This document shows positions 9,705 through 18,528 of a stretch of DNA of 64,000 nucleotides, one piece after another. The position numbers were made by a program, and so were the translations under genes. The stretch spans positions 1,535,501 to 1,599,500 of the forward strand of contig NZ_CP015283.1 of assembly GCF_002094975.1 (NCBI RefSeq). The letters are read 5' to 3'. The notes below the pieces were generated by a model that was not told the origin of the DNA, searched no databases, and worked only from the letters and a program-made list of their open reading frames with translations. Numbering within the stretch: position 1 is the stretch's first letter; every line of letters begins with the position of its first letter. Source of the DNA: Streptococcus salivarius. GTDB lineage: Bacteria > Bacillota > Bacilli > Lactobacillales > Streptococcaceae.

Positions 9705-10526
9705 TTACTTGTTTTCTTCATCTAGTTTCGAGAGAATCTGATAAAGTGTAATGAAAAAGAAAAGATTGACTGAAATGAGAAGGCCTGATGCCCATGGCAA
9801 ATCGCTTTCTAAATTTCGAAGAGGTGAATTCCAAGCAAAGTGTGCCGCAAAAGCACCGCAAGCATAAAGAATACCAATAAGACTGTACTTGGAATTAATG
9901 AGTTTTTGACGTGAACGCCATATAAGGACTAGCCCTATAGCAAGGAAGGACGTGTAAAGCCAGTGAGACGATACAGCACCAATAGTTCGACCAAGAATCC
10001 CTGAAACCGTATAAGAAAAACCATCAGGCAAATCTGAAAGAATATAGGAGAAATCTTCACTAATCTGGAAGCCAAGACCTGCCGTAATAGCGACAAGCAA
10101 GAGCCCCTTGTAACTTTTTGTTGGCACCATATAGATAGCAAAGAGAAAAGCAGCTAGTTTGAGGGGTTCTTCAACTAGGGGGGCCATAAGGGCATCCTCA
10201 AAGCGGTAGAAGAAACTCTTTGAAGAAAGATGAGCAGTCACCCAGTCGTGAGAAATGGTATTGGCATAACCAGCTATCCATCCTGTAATAAAGACTCCAC
10301 CAATTAGAGCAAATATGAGAACAAGTGGTTTCACCTGCCATCTCTTACCTAAGTATCGAACCAGAAATATTCCTGGTAGGATATAACATAAGGCAATTAG
10401 TGTTGATAGTCCAATAATACCGTATGCTGAACCAGACAAGGCACCTGAGGTGTATGATTGTGTATCATAAGTCAGGCCAATGGATGCAAGCAATAAAAAA
10501 AGATATAGGGTTAATTTACGAAACAT
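9705..10526 (-). CDS. PrsW-family intramembrane metalloprotease
   Basis: Polytopic membrane protein with about eight hydrophobic helices. It carries the three conserved PrsW motifs within the membrane: VEEPLKLAAF (EExxK), GFQISEDFSY, and a histidine in AAHFAWN. In Bacillus PrsW starts the proteolysis of an anti-sigma factor; in streptococci the substrate is unknown. The frame is open to 10580. The inner start MFRKLTLYLF at 10526 is chosen because GTAGG lies before it, whereas no ribosome-binding site precedes the upstream ATG; this gives 273 residues. It converges with pepD and diverges from adcA. Confidence 0.85.
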   Translation of the reverse strand: MFRKLTLYLFLLLASIGLTYDTQSYTSGALSGSAYGIIGLSTLIALCYILPGIFLVRYLGKRWQVKPLVLIFALIGGVFITGWIAGYANTISHDWVTAHLSSKSFFYRFEDALMAPLVEEPLKLAAFLFAIYMVPTKSYKGLLLVAITAGLGFQISEDFSYILSDLPDGFSYTVSGILGRTIGAVSSHWLYTSFLAIGLVLIWRSRQKLINSKYSLIGILYACGAFAAHFAWNSPLRNLESDLPWASGLLISVNLFFFITLYQILSKLDEENK

Positions 10527-10610
10527 GTATAACCTACTTTCCAAATGATATTTCCAGTATATCAAATAATTCTTTTTCATCGAAATATTTCAATTTTTTT
10601 ATTTTAGTAC

Positions 10611-10638
10611 TTGCAAAATAAATGAAGTGTGATATACT
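10611..10638 (+). promoter_or_regulatory. adcA promoter
   Basis: TTGCAA (10611-10616), 16-bp spacer, TATACT (10633-10638). The left operator begins on the last base of the -10 element. Confidence 0.75.
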
Positions 10639-10664
10639 TAACCAGTAAACTATTAACTGGTTAA
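10638..10664 (+). promoter_or_regulatory. AdcR zinc-repressor operators
   Basis: TTAACTGGTTAA at 10653-10664 is a perfect match to the streptococcal AdcR site TTAACYRGTTAA. An imperfect second copy TTAACCAGTAAA lies at 10638-10649. Both occupy the start of transcription, so zinc-loaded AdcR should block adcA expression. Confidence 0.85.
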
Positions 10665-10683
10665 GTATTTTGAAAGGAATATC

Positions 10684-12228
10684 ATGAAAAAGAAACGCAT
10701 TTTTGGCCTAGCAGGAATAGCAGCAGTTGTTTTAGCTGCTGGTGCAGGTATTTATTATACGACTAGTCACCACGGTTCAAAAGGAAATAGCGACTTGAAG
10801 GTTGTGACCAGCTTTTACCCTGTTTATGAATTTACAAAGCAGGTTGTTGGCGATGAGGGAGAGGTGTCTTATCTTATTCCCGCTGGTAGTGAAGCCCACG
10901 ATTTTCAACCATCTACTAAGAATGTCGCTGACATTGAAAAAGCAGATACTTTCGTCTACCTAAATGAAAATATGGAAACCTGGGTTCCAAAAGTTGAAAA
11001 GTCTATCAACACTAAAAATACAAAAATCATTAAGGCAAGTCAAGGCATGGTTCTCTTACCTGGAATAGAGGAAGAAGATCATGATCACGGTGGAGAAGAG
11101 CATCACCACGAATATGATCCTCATGTTTGGCTCTCACCTAAACGTTCTCAAAAATTAGTTGAAACTATTAGGGACGGTTTGATTGCTCAACACCCAGATA
11201 AAAAAGCAGTCTTTACAACCAATGCTGAGAAATACCTTAAAAAATTAAAGACTTTGGATAAGGAGTATACTGAAGCCTTAAGTCAAGCGAAACAGAAAAG
11301 TTTTGTTACCCAGCACTCAGCTTTTGCCTACCTTGCTTTAGATTACGGTTTGACACAAGTACCAATTTCAGGTGTTTCAGCTGAATCTGATCCATCTGCA
11401 AAACGTATCGCTAGCCTTTCTAAGTATGTCAAAGAATATGACATTAACTATATCTACTTTGAGGAAAATGCTTCAAGTAGCGTTGCCAAAACCTTAGCTA
11501 ATGAAGTAGGAGTTAAGACAGCAGTTTTAAATCCAATTGAATCACTAACTAAGGAACAGTTGAAAAAAGGTGAAGATTATGTCAGTGTTATGACTGAGAA
11601 CCTAAAGAATCTTCGTTTAACAACAGATGTTGAAGGGAAAGCTATCCAACCTGAAACAGGAAGTGATGATAAGAAAACAGTCCAAAATGGTTACTTTGAT
11701 GATAAAGATGTTAAAGATAGAGAACTTTCTGATTGGTCTGGTGAGTGGCAATCGGTCTATCCTTACCTCCAAGATGGTACTTTAGATCAAGTATTTGAAT
11801 ACAAATCTCTATTGAATAAGGATAAAACCGCACAAGAGTACAAAGAATACTACACTAAGGGCTATCAAACAGATGTTTCTAAAATTGCTATTGATGGTAA
11901 AAAGATGACCATGACTTTCACAAAGAATGATGGAAGTAGCGTGACACACACTTATCGTTATGATGGTTATAAGATTTTGACTTATGCTTCTGGTAAAAAA
12001 GGTGTCCGTTATCTCTTCACAGCAACTGACAGTCAAGCTGCTGACAATCCTTACCAATATGTCCAATTTTCAGATCATCAAATAGATCCAACAACTTCAG
12101 CACATTTCCATATTTTCTTTGGTAATAGTAGCCAAGATGAGATTCTAAAAGAGATGGATAATTGGCCAACTTACTATCCTGGAAAACTTAGTGGTTTGGA
12201 AATTGCCCAAGAAATGGTTAGTCATTAA
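10684..12228 (+). CDS. adcA: AdcA, zinc-binding protein with ZinT-like C-terminal domain
   Basis: Zinc-capturing component of the AdcABC importer, 514 residues. The N-terminal cluster A-I binding protein has the expected ligands in EAHDFQPS, DPHVWLSP, TQHSAFAYL and ESDPSAK, plus a histidine/acid loop (DHDHGGEEHHHEYD). From about residue 330 a ZinT domain follows (NGYFDDKDVKDRELSDWSGEWQSV ... HFHIFFG). Unusually, the N-terminus (GLAGIAAVVLAAGAGIYYT) has no cysteine and hence no lipobox, so the protein should stay attached by an uncleaved helix rather than as a lipoprotein. Regulation by zinc is indicated by the AdcR sites. AAAGGAA precedes the ATG. The adcCB genes are not nearby. Confidence 0.93.
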   Translation: MKKKRIFGLAGIAAVVLAAGAGIYYTTSHHGSKGNSDLKVVTSFYPVYEFTKQVVGDEGEVSYLIPAGSEAHDFQPSTKNVADIEKADTFVYLNENMETWVPKVEKSINTKNTKIIKASQGMVLLPGIEEEDHDHGGEEHHHEYDPHVWLSPKRSQKLVETIRDGLIAQHPDKKAVFTTNAEKYLKKLKTLDKEYTEALSQAKQKSFVTQHSAFAYLALDYGLTQVPISGVSAESDPSAKRIASLSKYVKEYDINYIYFEENASSSVAKTLANEVGVKTAVLNPIESLTKEQLKKGEDYVSVMTENLKNLRLTTDVEGKAIQPETGSDDKKTVQNGYFDDKDVKDRELSDWSGEWQSVYPYLQDGTLDQVFEYKSLLNKDKTAQEYKEYYTKGYQTDVSKIAIDGKKMTMTFTKNDGSSVTHTYRYDGYKILTYASGKKGVRYLFTATDSQAADNPYQYVQFSDHQIDPTTSAHFHIFFGNSSQDEILKEMDNWPTYYPGKLSGLEIAQEMVSH

Positions 12229-12239
12229 TACTAGAATTG

Positions 12240-12267
12240 CACTCATTCGTGAGTGTTTTTCTTTTTT
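12240..12267 (+). terminator. adcA terminator
   Basis: CACTCA-TTCG-TGAGTG hairpin with a stable UUCG-type loop and a T-rich tail, 11 bp after the adcA stop. Confidence 0.85.
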
Positions 12268-12446
12268 TAAAAAATCTTTCATTTCTTAAACTCTTAGAAA
12301 ATTGCTAGTGTCATTATTTTTAAACAGAAATTTAAAGCATGGTATTTTTTCTAAAAAAATCCTGTAAAAAATTAAATAATTACTACATTTTTTCATTCTT
12401 TAGTGGTACAATAATAGTACGATTTTCAGATGACCAGGAGAGACCC

Positions 12447-12845
12447 ATGAACCAGTATTTAGTAGCGATACATTATATTCAACTGCTTCAAGCAGAACTC
12501 GATATTCTAAATCATGATGCACGCTTGCTTTTTGATTTAAAGATTGAACCGAATCTTGCTAAACGAGAGCTTGCTGACTTGAAAGTATCCCTATCTAAAT
12601 TATCTGACAAAAACCTTTATATCGAAGGTACAATCTGGTATCAACCAAGTTTGTTTGCAATCATTGATCAAAATTTAGGGGTTATTGATGACTGGCTCAA
12701 GGAATTAGATGACTTCTTTGAATTTACCTATAGTACAACAGTTTTTACTGTTTTGAAAGAAAATGAAAATCGAAGTTACGACTTATTACTTGGTCTCTAT
12801 AGCCGTCTTGAATACGTTATTTCAGAAATAAAAAATTGCCGTTAG
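12447..12845 (+). CDS. Conserved hypothetical cytoplasmic protein
   Basis: 132 residues, acidic, mostly helical, without signal peptide or membrane segment. I do not recognise the family. The frame is open from 12339, but ATG 12447 (MNQYLVAIHYIQ) is preceded by CAGGAGAG at ideal distance, and the upstream stretch reads as AT-rich non-coding sequence. The gene is monocistronic with its own terminator, whose stem begins inside the last codons. Confidence 0.7.
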   Translation: MNQYLVAIHYIQLLQAELDILNHDARLLFDLKIEPNLAKRELADLKVSLSKLSDKNLYIEGTIWYQPSLFAIIDQNLGVIDDWLKELDDFFEFTYSTTVFTVLKENENRSYDLLLGLYSRLEYVISEIKNCR

Positions 12846-12862
12846 TCCTTAACGGTTTTTAG
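12839..12862 (+). terminator. Terminator overlapping the stop codon of the 12447 gene
   Basis: CCGTTA-GTCCT-TAACGG hairpin followed by T5. The left arm contains the TAG stop. Confidence 0.8.
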
Positions 12863-12904
12863 TTTGTAATGGATTTACAATTTAGATTATAAACATCAAA
12901 TAAT

Positions 12905-12933
12905 TTGACAAAATCTCCAAATATATGTAGAAT
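12905..12933 (+). promoter_or_regulatory. Promoter of the 12990 gene
   Basis: TTGACA (12905-12910), 17-bp spacer, TAGAAT (12928-12933). Confidence 0.75.
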
Positions 12934-12989
12934 AAATTTGATAACGCTCTAATAAAAAGATTCTTAAATTAAAGGAAAATAATGAAGAA

Positions 12990-13301
12990 GTGAGTAATCA
13001 GGGGTTGAAATCAGGGGATTTTTTGAAATATTATTTGGTGAGCCTTAGTTCACTTAGTGTTTTGTGCCTTATTTTTTATGGACTCTATTCTCTAAACGGG
13101 CTTATGCCTTTGTCTTTAGATGGTTCTTCACATATTGATGTGAAACATTATTCTGGACAGGCACCTACATCAGTAAAAAAAGACGGTGTTTATAGGGTTC
13201 AGGATATTAGCGGTGAAACTAAAAGTTATCAAGTTGATTTGAAAGTAACAAACGATGGGGACAAGGTTATTCAAACCTATGTCTTTGAGTATAAAAAATG
13301 A
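12990..13301 (+). CDS. Small membrane-anchored hypothetical protein
   Basis: 103 residues: a short cytoplasmic lead, one membrane helix (about residues 14-38, YYLVSLSSLSVLCLIFYGLY), and an outer domain of about 60 residues with alternating charged and beta-type sequence (YRVQDISGETKSYQVDLKV). Family not recognised. The start is GTG 12990. The good ribosome-binding site AAAGGAA (about 12971) is instead spaced for an ATG at 12982 that encodes only M-K-K-stop and ends one base into the GTG start region. Either the mini-frame couples translation or the start has been shifted by mutation. A strong promoter and terminator bracket it as a single gene. Confidence 0.65.
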   Translation: MSNQGLKSGDFLKYYLVSLSSLSVLCLIFYGLYSLNGLMPLSLDGSSHIDVKHYSGQAPTSVKKDGVYRVQDISGETKSYQVDLKVTNDGDKVIQTYVFEYKK

Positions 13302-13313
13302 TTCTATAATAAA

Positions 13314-13346
13314 AACTCACAAACTTAGCAAGATTGTGAGTTTTTT
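13314..13346. terminator. Bidirectional terminator between the 12990 gene and yeiH
   Basis: AACTCACAA ... TTGTGAGTT stem with A5 to the left and T6 to the right, lying between convergent genes. Confidence 0.85.
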
Positions 13347-13509
13347 AGATGTCTTTTACCAAAGTCCTAATACCTTTTGCATGAGAAGAGAAGCAAGACT
13401 GATTAATAACCAACAGACTCCTCCCACTAGAAGTGCTGAGCCTCCTTTAGTGATTAGTTTTTTGAGATTTGTTTGGAAACCAATAGCTGTCATTGCCATA
13501 ATAATCATA

Positions 13510-13756
13510 AATTTCGAAAGGTCTTTTAAAGGTGAAAAGACGGCAGGTGTTACACCGAGTGACATTGAAACAGTTGTAATCAGTGAGGCCAAAAGGAACC
13601 AAAGGATAAAGTTAGGCACTGCTTTGGTTAGCGAGAATGCTTCCTTTGTATTGTTCTTTCGCGACTGCCATACAGAAAGCCCAAGAGTTATAGGGATGAT
13701 AGCAAGTGTTCGAGTCAACTTAACAATTGTCGCCTGCTCCAGAATGGATGTTCCAT
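13510..13756. repeat. 247-bp tandem direct repeat, copy 1
   Basis: Starts AATTTCGAAAGG and ends GGATGTTCCAT; identical to the adjacent copy at 13757-14003. Bases outside the two units differ (13509 A against 13756 T; 13757 A against 14004 G), which fixes the repeat length at 247. Confidence 0.97.
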
Positions 13757-14003
13757 AATTTCGAAAGGTCTTTTAAAGGTGAAAAGACGGCAGGTGTTAC
13801 ACCGAGTGACATTGAAACAGTTGTAATCAGTGAGGCCAAAAGGAACCAAAGGATAAAGTTAGGCACTGCTTTGGTTAGCGAGAATGCTTCCTTTGTATTG
13901 TTCTTTCGCGACTGCCATACAGAAAGCCCAAGAGTTATAGGGATGATAGCAAGTGTTCGAGTCAACTTAACAATTGTCGCCTGCTCCAGAATGGATGTTC
14001 CAT
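13757..14003. repeat. 247-bp tandem direct repeat, copy 2
   Basis: Exact copy of 13510-13756 with no spacer. No divergence is visible between the copies, so the event is recent or the copies are homogenised. Confidence 0.97.
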
Positions 14004-14708
14004 GTAAGCTATCCCAGGAACTAGCTGTAGCAGTTACAGAAGAAGTATCGTTGACAGCTGTTCCAGCAAATATGGCAAAGCCTTGATTACTAAGTCCCAA
14101 CCAGGATCCCAAGTGAGGGAAGAGTAAAGCCGCTAAGATGTTAAAAAAGAAAATTACAGAGATTGCTGTTGCAATAGATTCATCTTTAGCCTTGATTACA
14201 GGAGCGGTTGCAGCGATAGCAGATCCCCCACAAATAGAGGAACCAACACCTACTAAAGTAGCAATTTCACTATCTAGCTTGAACACGCGATGGACGACAT
14301 AAGCAGTAAGCAGTGCCGTAGTAATAGTCACTAGAATAATGGGAAGTGATGTTACGCCAACCTTAAAGACTTGGGAAAGATTTAGTCCAAATCCAAGAAG
14401 AACAACAGCGTATTGTAATACTTTTTTAGAAGTGAATTGCATTCCTGTTTTAAGTTTCTGAGAATCTCTTAGAATAATTCCTAGCAGAAGACCTATAAAT
14501 AAACCAAGGACAGGCCCACCAATAATAGGGAATAAGTTTCCAAGGAACCATGCTAGGAGAGATATAAGTATTGCAATACTTAATCCGGGTAAGAATTCTT
14601 TTATTTTCATTCATCTATCTCCTTAAAATTTGACTATATTATAGCTTATTATAAATATGATGTAAAGGTGATGTTTGCTTTATTTATCAAGGAAAATAGT
14701 TCTGAAAG

Positions 14709-14737
14709 TTGCGACTTGTCAGTTTTTCTGATAGAAT
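14709..14737 (+). promoter_or_regulatory. Promoter of the glucosaminidase gene
   Basis: TTGCGA (14709-14714), 17-bp spacer, TAGAAT (14732-14737). Confidence 0.6.
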
Positions 14738-14782
14738 AGTATTAAAATATTATAATCAAAAATCTTATGAAGGAAGGGTTGT

Positions 14783-15496
14783 ATGTATCGTCATTTAAAG
14801 AAGTATATGATTTTTACCGTGGGAGCTTTTATGTGTTCACTTTTTTTGGTTCTAGCTTTTACAACAGATAGAAAAAATGATAACAGTGTTAATGCTAAAG
14901 CTGAAGCTGCTTACAATCAAACTACGACGGCTTTTATTGATAATATCGGAGAGACTGCTAGACAGATTGGTCAAGATTACAATATCTATGCTTCTGTTCT
15001 AATTGCTCAAGCCATTCTGGAATCAAATTCAGGTCAGTCAGGTCTGAGTCAAGCTCCTTATTACAACTTCTTCGGGATTAAAGGCACTTATAATGGGAAT
15101 TCTGTGACCATGCGTACATGGGAAGACGATGGTACAGGGAAGACTTATGAGATTGATGAACCTTTCCGTTCTTATGGAAGTCTAAGCGATTCTTTAGCCG
15201 ATTATGCTGCTTTGATGACGTCATCAACTTATGCTGGCACATGGAAATCAAATACAAGTAGTTATGCAGATGCCACTCAAGCATTGACAGGAACTTATGC
15301 AACTGACAGTCTTTACGCTTCTAAATTAAATAGCATTATTGCATACTATGGTTTGACTGCCTATGATCAAGCTCCAGTTACCCAAGCAACTGGTTCAACA
15401 AGTGGCCTTGTTTGGAACAGCTATAGGGGCTCATATACAGATGCTGAGACCTTATCTATAGATGAGGCTTGGGCAAGCTATAAAAATTATAAATAA
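14783..15496 (+). CDS. Secreted endo-beta-N-acetylglucosaminidase (GH73-type peptidoglycan hydrolase)
   Basis: 237 residues. A signal peptide or uncleaved N-terminal anchor (MIFTVGAFMCSLFLVLAFTT) precedes the glucosaminidase domain: FIDNIGETARQIGQDYNIYASVLIAQAILESNSGQSGLS contains the catalytic glutamate, followed by YYNFFGIKGTYNG and the FRSYGSLSDSLADYAALM block. No cell-wall binding module such as LysM or SH3 is present; a short TYD/SYR tail ends the protein. It should cleave the glycan strand during growth or separation. AAGGAAGG precedes the ATG. Confidence 0.9.
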   Translation: MYRHLKKYMIFTVGAFMCSLFLVLAFTTDRKNDNSVNAKAEAAYNQTTTAFIDNIGETARQIGQDYNIYASVLIAQAILESNSGQSGLSQAPYYNFFGIKGTYNGNSVTMRTWEDDGTGKTYEIDEPFRSYGSLSDSLADYAALMTSSTYAGTWKSNTSSYADATQALTGTYATDSLYASKLNSIIAYYGLTAYDQAPVTQATGSTSGLVWNSYRGSYTDAETLSIDEAWASYKNYK

Positions 15497-15501
15497 CAAT
15501 G

Positions 15502-15525
15502 AGAGTCGAAAGGCTCTTTTTTTGT
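15502..15525 (+). terminator. Glucosaminidase terminator
   Basis: AGAGTC-GAAA-GGCTCT hairpin with a GNRA tetraloop and T7 tail. Confidence 0.85.
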
Positions 15526-15550
15526 GCACTAAATTGGACAGTTTGGGTGA

Positions 15551-15588
15551 TAAAAAGTCCCCAACATTAACATTCTGTGCTGGGGACT
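15551..15588 (-). terminator. Terminator of the LysR-type regulator
   Basis: AGTCCCCA / TGGGGACT stem; on the minus strand the hairpin is followed by T5, 9 bp after the regulator's stop. Confidence 0.8.
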
Positions 15589-15596
15589 AACATCTA

Positions 15597-16505
15597 TTAG
15601 TTGTCAAAAGTGACTTCTTTAACGAGGTTATCTAGGAATTTTTCTCCCATTTTAGAGAGGGTTGCCTTTTCATGCTTCAAGTAAACAATATCAATTTCAT
15701 CATCAATATCAAGCGGGATAGAGACAATGTTATCTCCATTCAAATTACTATTTAAAATACCTGTAGCAATGGTGTAACCATCCAAACCAATTAATAGGTT
15801 GAAGAGTGTCGCGCGGTCTGAAACCACGATGGATTTTTTATGGGGAATCTGAGAGAGGATTTCTTCAGAATAGTAGAAGGAATTATGAATCCCTTGGTCG
15901 TAACTAAGGTATGGGAAGTCTTCTAAATCTTCTAAAGAAACAACTTCATGCTTAGCCAAGGGATTTGACTTGCTGACAAAGATATGTGGTCTAGCTTTGA
16001 AGAGACTGGTATATGTGAGACGGTTGTCGTCAAACATCTTAGTCAAGACATCTCGGTTATAGCTGTTAAGGAAGAGAACACCAATTTCTGAACGGAAGTT
16101 CTTAACGTCCTCAATAATTTCGTAAGTACGTGTTTCACGTAAGAAGAGTTCGTAACGTGTCATATCAGCTCTTTTGAGAAGTGAGACGAAAGCATTGACA
16201 ACAAAAGCGTAGTGTTGAGAGGAAACACTAAACAATTCACGTGTTTCTGTGTGACTCTTGTAACGTTCTTCCAAGAGATTCGTTTGTTCCACTACCTGAC
16301 GGGCATAAGAGAGAAATTCAACGCCATCCTTGGTTAAGGTGATTCCTTTAGGGTTACGGATAAAGATATCAATTCCCATTTCTCTTTCCAAGTCACGAAC
16401 AGCATTTGAAAGACTTGGTTGTGTGATGAAAAGTTGTTTTGCGGCTTCATTCATTGAGCCGGTTTCGACGATTTTGATAATATAATGTAATTGTTGAATT
16501 CGCAT
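15597..16505 (-). CDS. LysR-family transcriptional regulator
   Basis: 302 residues with an N-terminal winged helix-turn-helix (MRIQQLHYIIKIVETGSMNEAAKQL then TQPSLSNAVRDLEREMGI) and a periplasmic-binding-like effector domain. The opening residues resemble the streptococcal sulfur-amino-acid regulators of the CmbR/CysR/MetR group, but the exact member cannot be assigned. It is transcribed away from glmS with a 207-bp shared intergenic region. Its terminator is clear. Target genes are unknown. Confidence 0.85.
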   Translation of the reverse strand: MRIQQLHYIIKIVETGSMNEAAKQLFITQPSLSNAVRDLEREMGIDIFIRNPKGITLTKDGVEFLSYARQVVEQTNLLEERYKSHTETRELFSVSSQHYAFVVNAFVSLLKRADMTRYELFLRETRTYEIIEDVKNFRSEIGVLFLNSYNRDVLTKMFDDNRLTYTSLFKARPHIFVSKSNPLAKHEVVSLEDLEDFPYLSYDQGIHNSFYYSEEILSQIPHKKSIVVSDRATLFNLLIGLDGYTIATGILNSNLNGDNIVSIPLDIDDEIDIVYLKHEKATLSKMGEKFLDNLVKEVTFDN

Positions 16506-16571
16506 AGCCTTATTATAGCATATTTTAAGGATTATTCCTTAGGATAAGAGGCGAGTAAAAGGTCTTTTTAG

Positions 16572-16586
16572 GACTATACCAATTTT
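16572..16586 (+). promoter_or_regulatory. NagR-type operator, upstream copy
   Basis: GACTATACCAATTTT; the reverse complement AAAATTGGTATAGTC resembles the streptococcal NagR (GntR family) box ATTGGTATAGAC. It ends 5 bp before the glmS -35 element. The same 15 bases recur at 16651. Confidence 0.65.
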
Positions 16587-16591
16587 TATAC

Positions 16592-16620
16592 TTGACAATG
16601 TCAAATATATGGAATATACT
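16592..16620 (+). promoter_or_regulatory. glmS promoter
   Basis: TTGACA (16592-16597), 17-bp spacer, TATACT (16615-16620). Confidence 0.85.
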
Positions 16621-16650
16621 GTCCTCGTCAAGCTTTTTAAAGAGCTTATT

Positions 16651-16665
16651 GACTATACCAATTTT
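16651..16665 (+). promoter_or_regulatory. NagR-type operator, downstream copy
   Basis: Exact second copy of GACTATACCAATTTT, about 25 bp downstream of the predicted transcription start, so a repressor could loop across or block the promoter. Confidence 0.65.
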
Positions 16666-16712
16666 AAATAAAGGAGACATGACCTCTTTGATTTGAGGTT
16701 ATTATTAAAAAT

Positions 16713-18521
16713 ATGTGTGGAATTGTTGGTGTTGTAGGTAACACAAATGCAACTGATATCTTGACTCAAGGACTTGAAAAGCTAGAATACCGTGGTTATG
16801 ATTCAGCTGGTATCTTTGTAGCTGGCGATGCATCTAGTCAATTAGTTAAGGCTGTTGGCCGTATTGCGGAACTTGCTGCTAAAACTGAAGGAGTAGAAGG
16901 TACAGCCGGTATTGGACATACTCGTTGGGCAACTCATGGTAAACCAACAGAGGACAATGCTCACCCACACCGCTCAGAAACAGAACGTTTCGTTTTGGTT
17001 CACAATGGTGTTATTGAAAACTATCTTGAAATTAAAGAAGAATACCTTTCTGGTCACCATTTCAAAGGTCAAACCGATACTGAAATTGCAGTTCACTTGA
17101 TTGGAAAATTTGTTGAAGAAGATGGTTTGTCAACTCTTGAAGCATTCAAGAAAGCTCTTCACATTATCCGTGGATCATATGCCTTTGCCCTCATGGATTC
17201 TGAAGATGCCTCAACAATTTACGTGGCAAAAAACAAATCACCACTTTTGATTGGTCTTGGTGATGGCTATAACATGGTCTGCTCAGATGCCATGGCTATG
17301 ATTCGCGAAACTAATCAATACATGGAAATTCACGATCAAGAGTTAGTTATCGTGAAAGCTGATAGTGTTGAAGTTCAAGACTATGATGGCAATGTAAAAG
17401 AACGTGATAGCTATACAGCTGAACTTGACCTATCTGATATTGGTAAAGGCACATACCCTTACTACATGCTCAAAGAAATCGATGAGCAACCAACAGTGAT
17501 GCGTAAGCTTATCCAAGCCTACACAGATGATAAGGGGCAAGTGACTGTAGATGCTGATATTATCAAGGCTGTTCAAGAGGCTGATCGTATCTATATTCTT
17601 GCGGCAGGAACATCATATCATGCTGGTTTTGCTTCTAAGAAGATGCTCGAAGAGTTGACAGATACACCAGTTGAGCTTGGTATTTCTTCTGAGTGGGGTT
17701 ATGGTATGCCACTCCTTAGCAAGAAACCTCTCTTTGTTTTTATTAGCCAATCAGGTGAAACAGCAGATAGCCGTCAGGTTCTTGTTAAAGCTAACGAGTT
17801 GGGTATTCCAAGTTTGACAGTGACAAACGTTCCGGGATCTACTCTTTCTCGTGAAGCTGACCATACAATGCTTCTTCATGCTGGCCCAGAAATTGCCGTA
17901 GCTTCTACTAAAGCTTACACTGCTCAAATTGCAGCTCTTGCCTTCTTGGCTAAAGCAGTCGGTGAAGCGAATGGTAATGAAAAAGCTAAAGCATTTGACT
18001 TGGTACATGAATTGTCACTTGTAGCACAATCTATCGAATCAACACTCTCTGAAAAAGAAGTTATTGATGAGAAAGTAGCAGCTCTTCTTGCAGAAACACG
18101 TAATGCTTTCTATATTGGTCGTGGTCAAGATTACTACGTTGCTATGGAAGCTAGTCTTAAATTGAAAGAAATCTCATATATTCAATGTGAAGGTTTTGCA
18201 GCAGGTGAGTTGAAACACGGAACGATTGCTTTGATCGAAGATGGTACACCTGTTATTGCCCTCTTGTCTGACGCTGTTCTTGCTAGCCACACTCGTGGTA
18301 ATATCCAAGAGGTAGCAGCACGTGGTGCTAAAGTGTTGACTATTGCTGAGGAAAATATTGCTAAAGAAGGCGATGACATCGTTCTTAATAACGTTCACCC
18401 TTACTTGTCACCAATTTCAATGGTTGTACCGACACAATTGATTGCTTATTTTGCAACACTCCATCGTGGACTCGACGTCGATAAACCACGTAACTTGGCT
18501 AAATCAGTTACTGTTGAATAA
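16713..18521 (+). CDS. glmS: GlmS, glutamine:fructose-6-phosphate aminotransferase
   Basis: Makes glucosamine-6-phosphate from fructose-6-phosphate and glutamine, the entry to peptidoglycan amino sugars. 602 residues: an N-terminal glutaminase ([10 protein letters not shown] with catalytic Cys2; GHTRWATHG) and two SIS sugar-isomerase domains ([30 protein letters not shown], with LAKSVTVE at the C-terminus). The start at 16713 is fixed by Cys2. A Shine-Dalgarno AAGGAGA lies far upstream (16671), and no good one lies within 15 bp, so translation may depend on leader structure. The leader is too short and dissimilar to be the glmS ribozyme; control by a NagR-type repressor is the likely alternative. 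Confidence 0.97.
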   Translation: MCGIVGVVGNTNATDILTQGLEKLEYRGYDSAGIFVAGDASSQLVKAVGRIAELAAKTEGVEGTAGIGHTRWATHGKPTEDNAHPHRSETERFVLVHNGVIENYLEIKEEYLSGHHFKGQTDTEIAVHLIGKFVEEDGLSTLEAFKKALHIIRGSYAFALMDSEDASTIYVAKNKSPLLIGLGDGYNMVCSDAMAMIRETNQYMEIHDQELVIVKADSVEVQDYDGNVKERDSYTAELDLSDIGKGTYPYYMLKEIDEQPTVMRKLIQAYTDDKGQVTVDADIIKAVQEADRIYILAAGTSYHAGFASKKMLEELTDTPVELGISSEWGYGMPLLSKKPLFVFISQSGETADSRQVLVKANELGIPSLTVTNVPGSTLSREADHTMLLHAGPEIAVASTKAYTAQIAALAFLAKAVGEANGNEKAKAFDLVHELSLVAQSIESTLSEKEVIDEKVAALLAETRNAFYIGRGQDYYVAMEASLKLKEISYIQCEGFAAGELKHGTIALIEDGTPVIALLSDAVLASHTRGNIQEVAARGAKVLTIAEENIAKEGDDIVLNNVHPYLSPISMVVPTQLIAYFATLHRGLDVDKPRNLAKSVTVE

Positions 18522-18528
18522 AAATACC

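Larger units (their letters stand above)
13356..14610 (-). pseudogene. YeiH/UPF0324-family membrane exporter, disrupted by a 247-bp tandem duplication
   Basis: The intact N-terminal part ([55 protein letters not shown]) matches the YeiH family of ten-helix putative sulfate or anion exporters. After DLSK the frame jumps to [12 protein letters not shown] and stops, because 247 bp are duplicated exactly in tandem and 247 is not a multiple of three. The true C-terminus ([22 protein letters not shown] ... QKVLGLW) is still present in the distal copy. Deleting one unit would give a single 335-codon frame, the normal family length. GGAGATAG precedes the start. The LysR-divergent yeiH arrangement of other bacteria is not seen here. 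Confidence 0.93.

Noticed and set aside
12339..12446. N-terminal extension of the 12447 gene
   Set aside because: The stretch encodes only AT-rich low-complexity residues, lacks a ribosome-binding site, and a good one sits before ATG 12447.
16621..16712. glmS ribozyme or riboswitch in the leader
   Set aside because: The untranslated leader is only about 85 bases and lacks ribozyme core elements; operator boxes explain it better.
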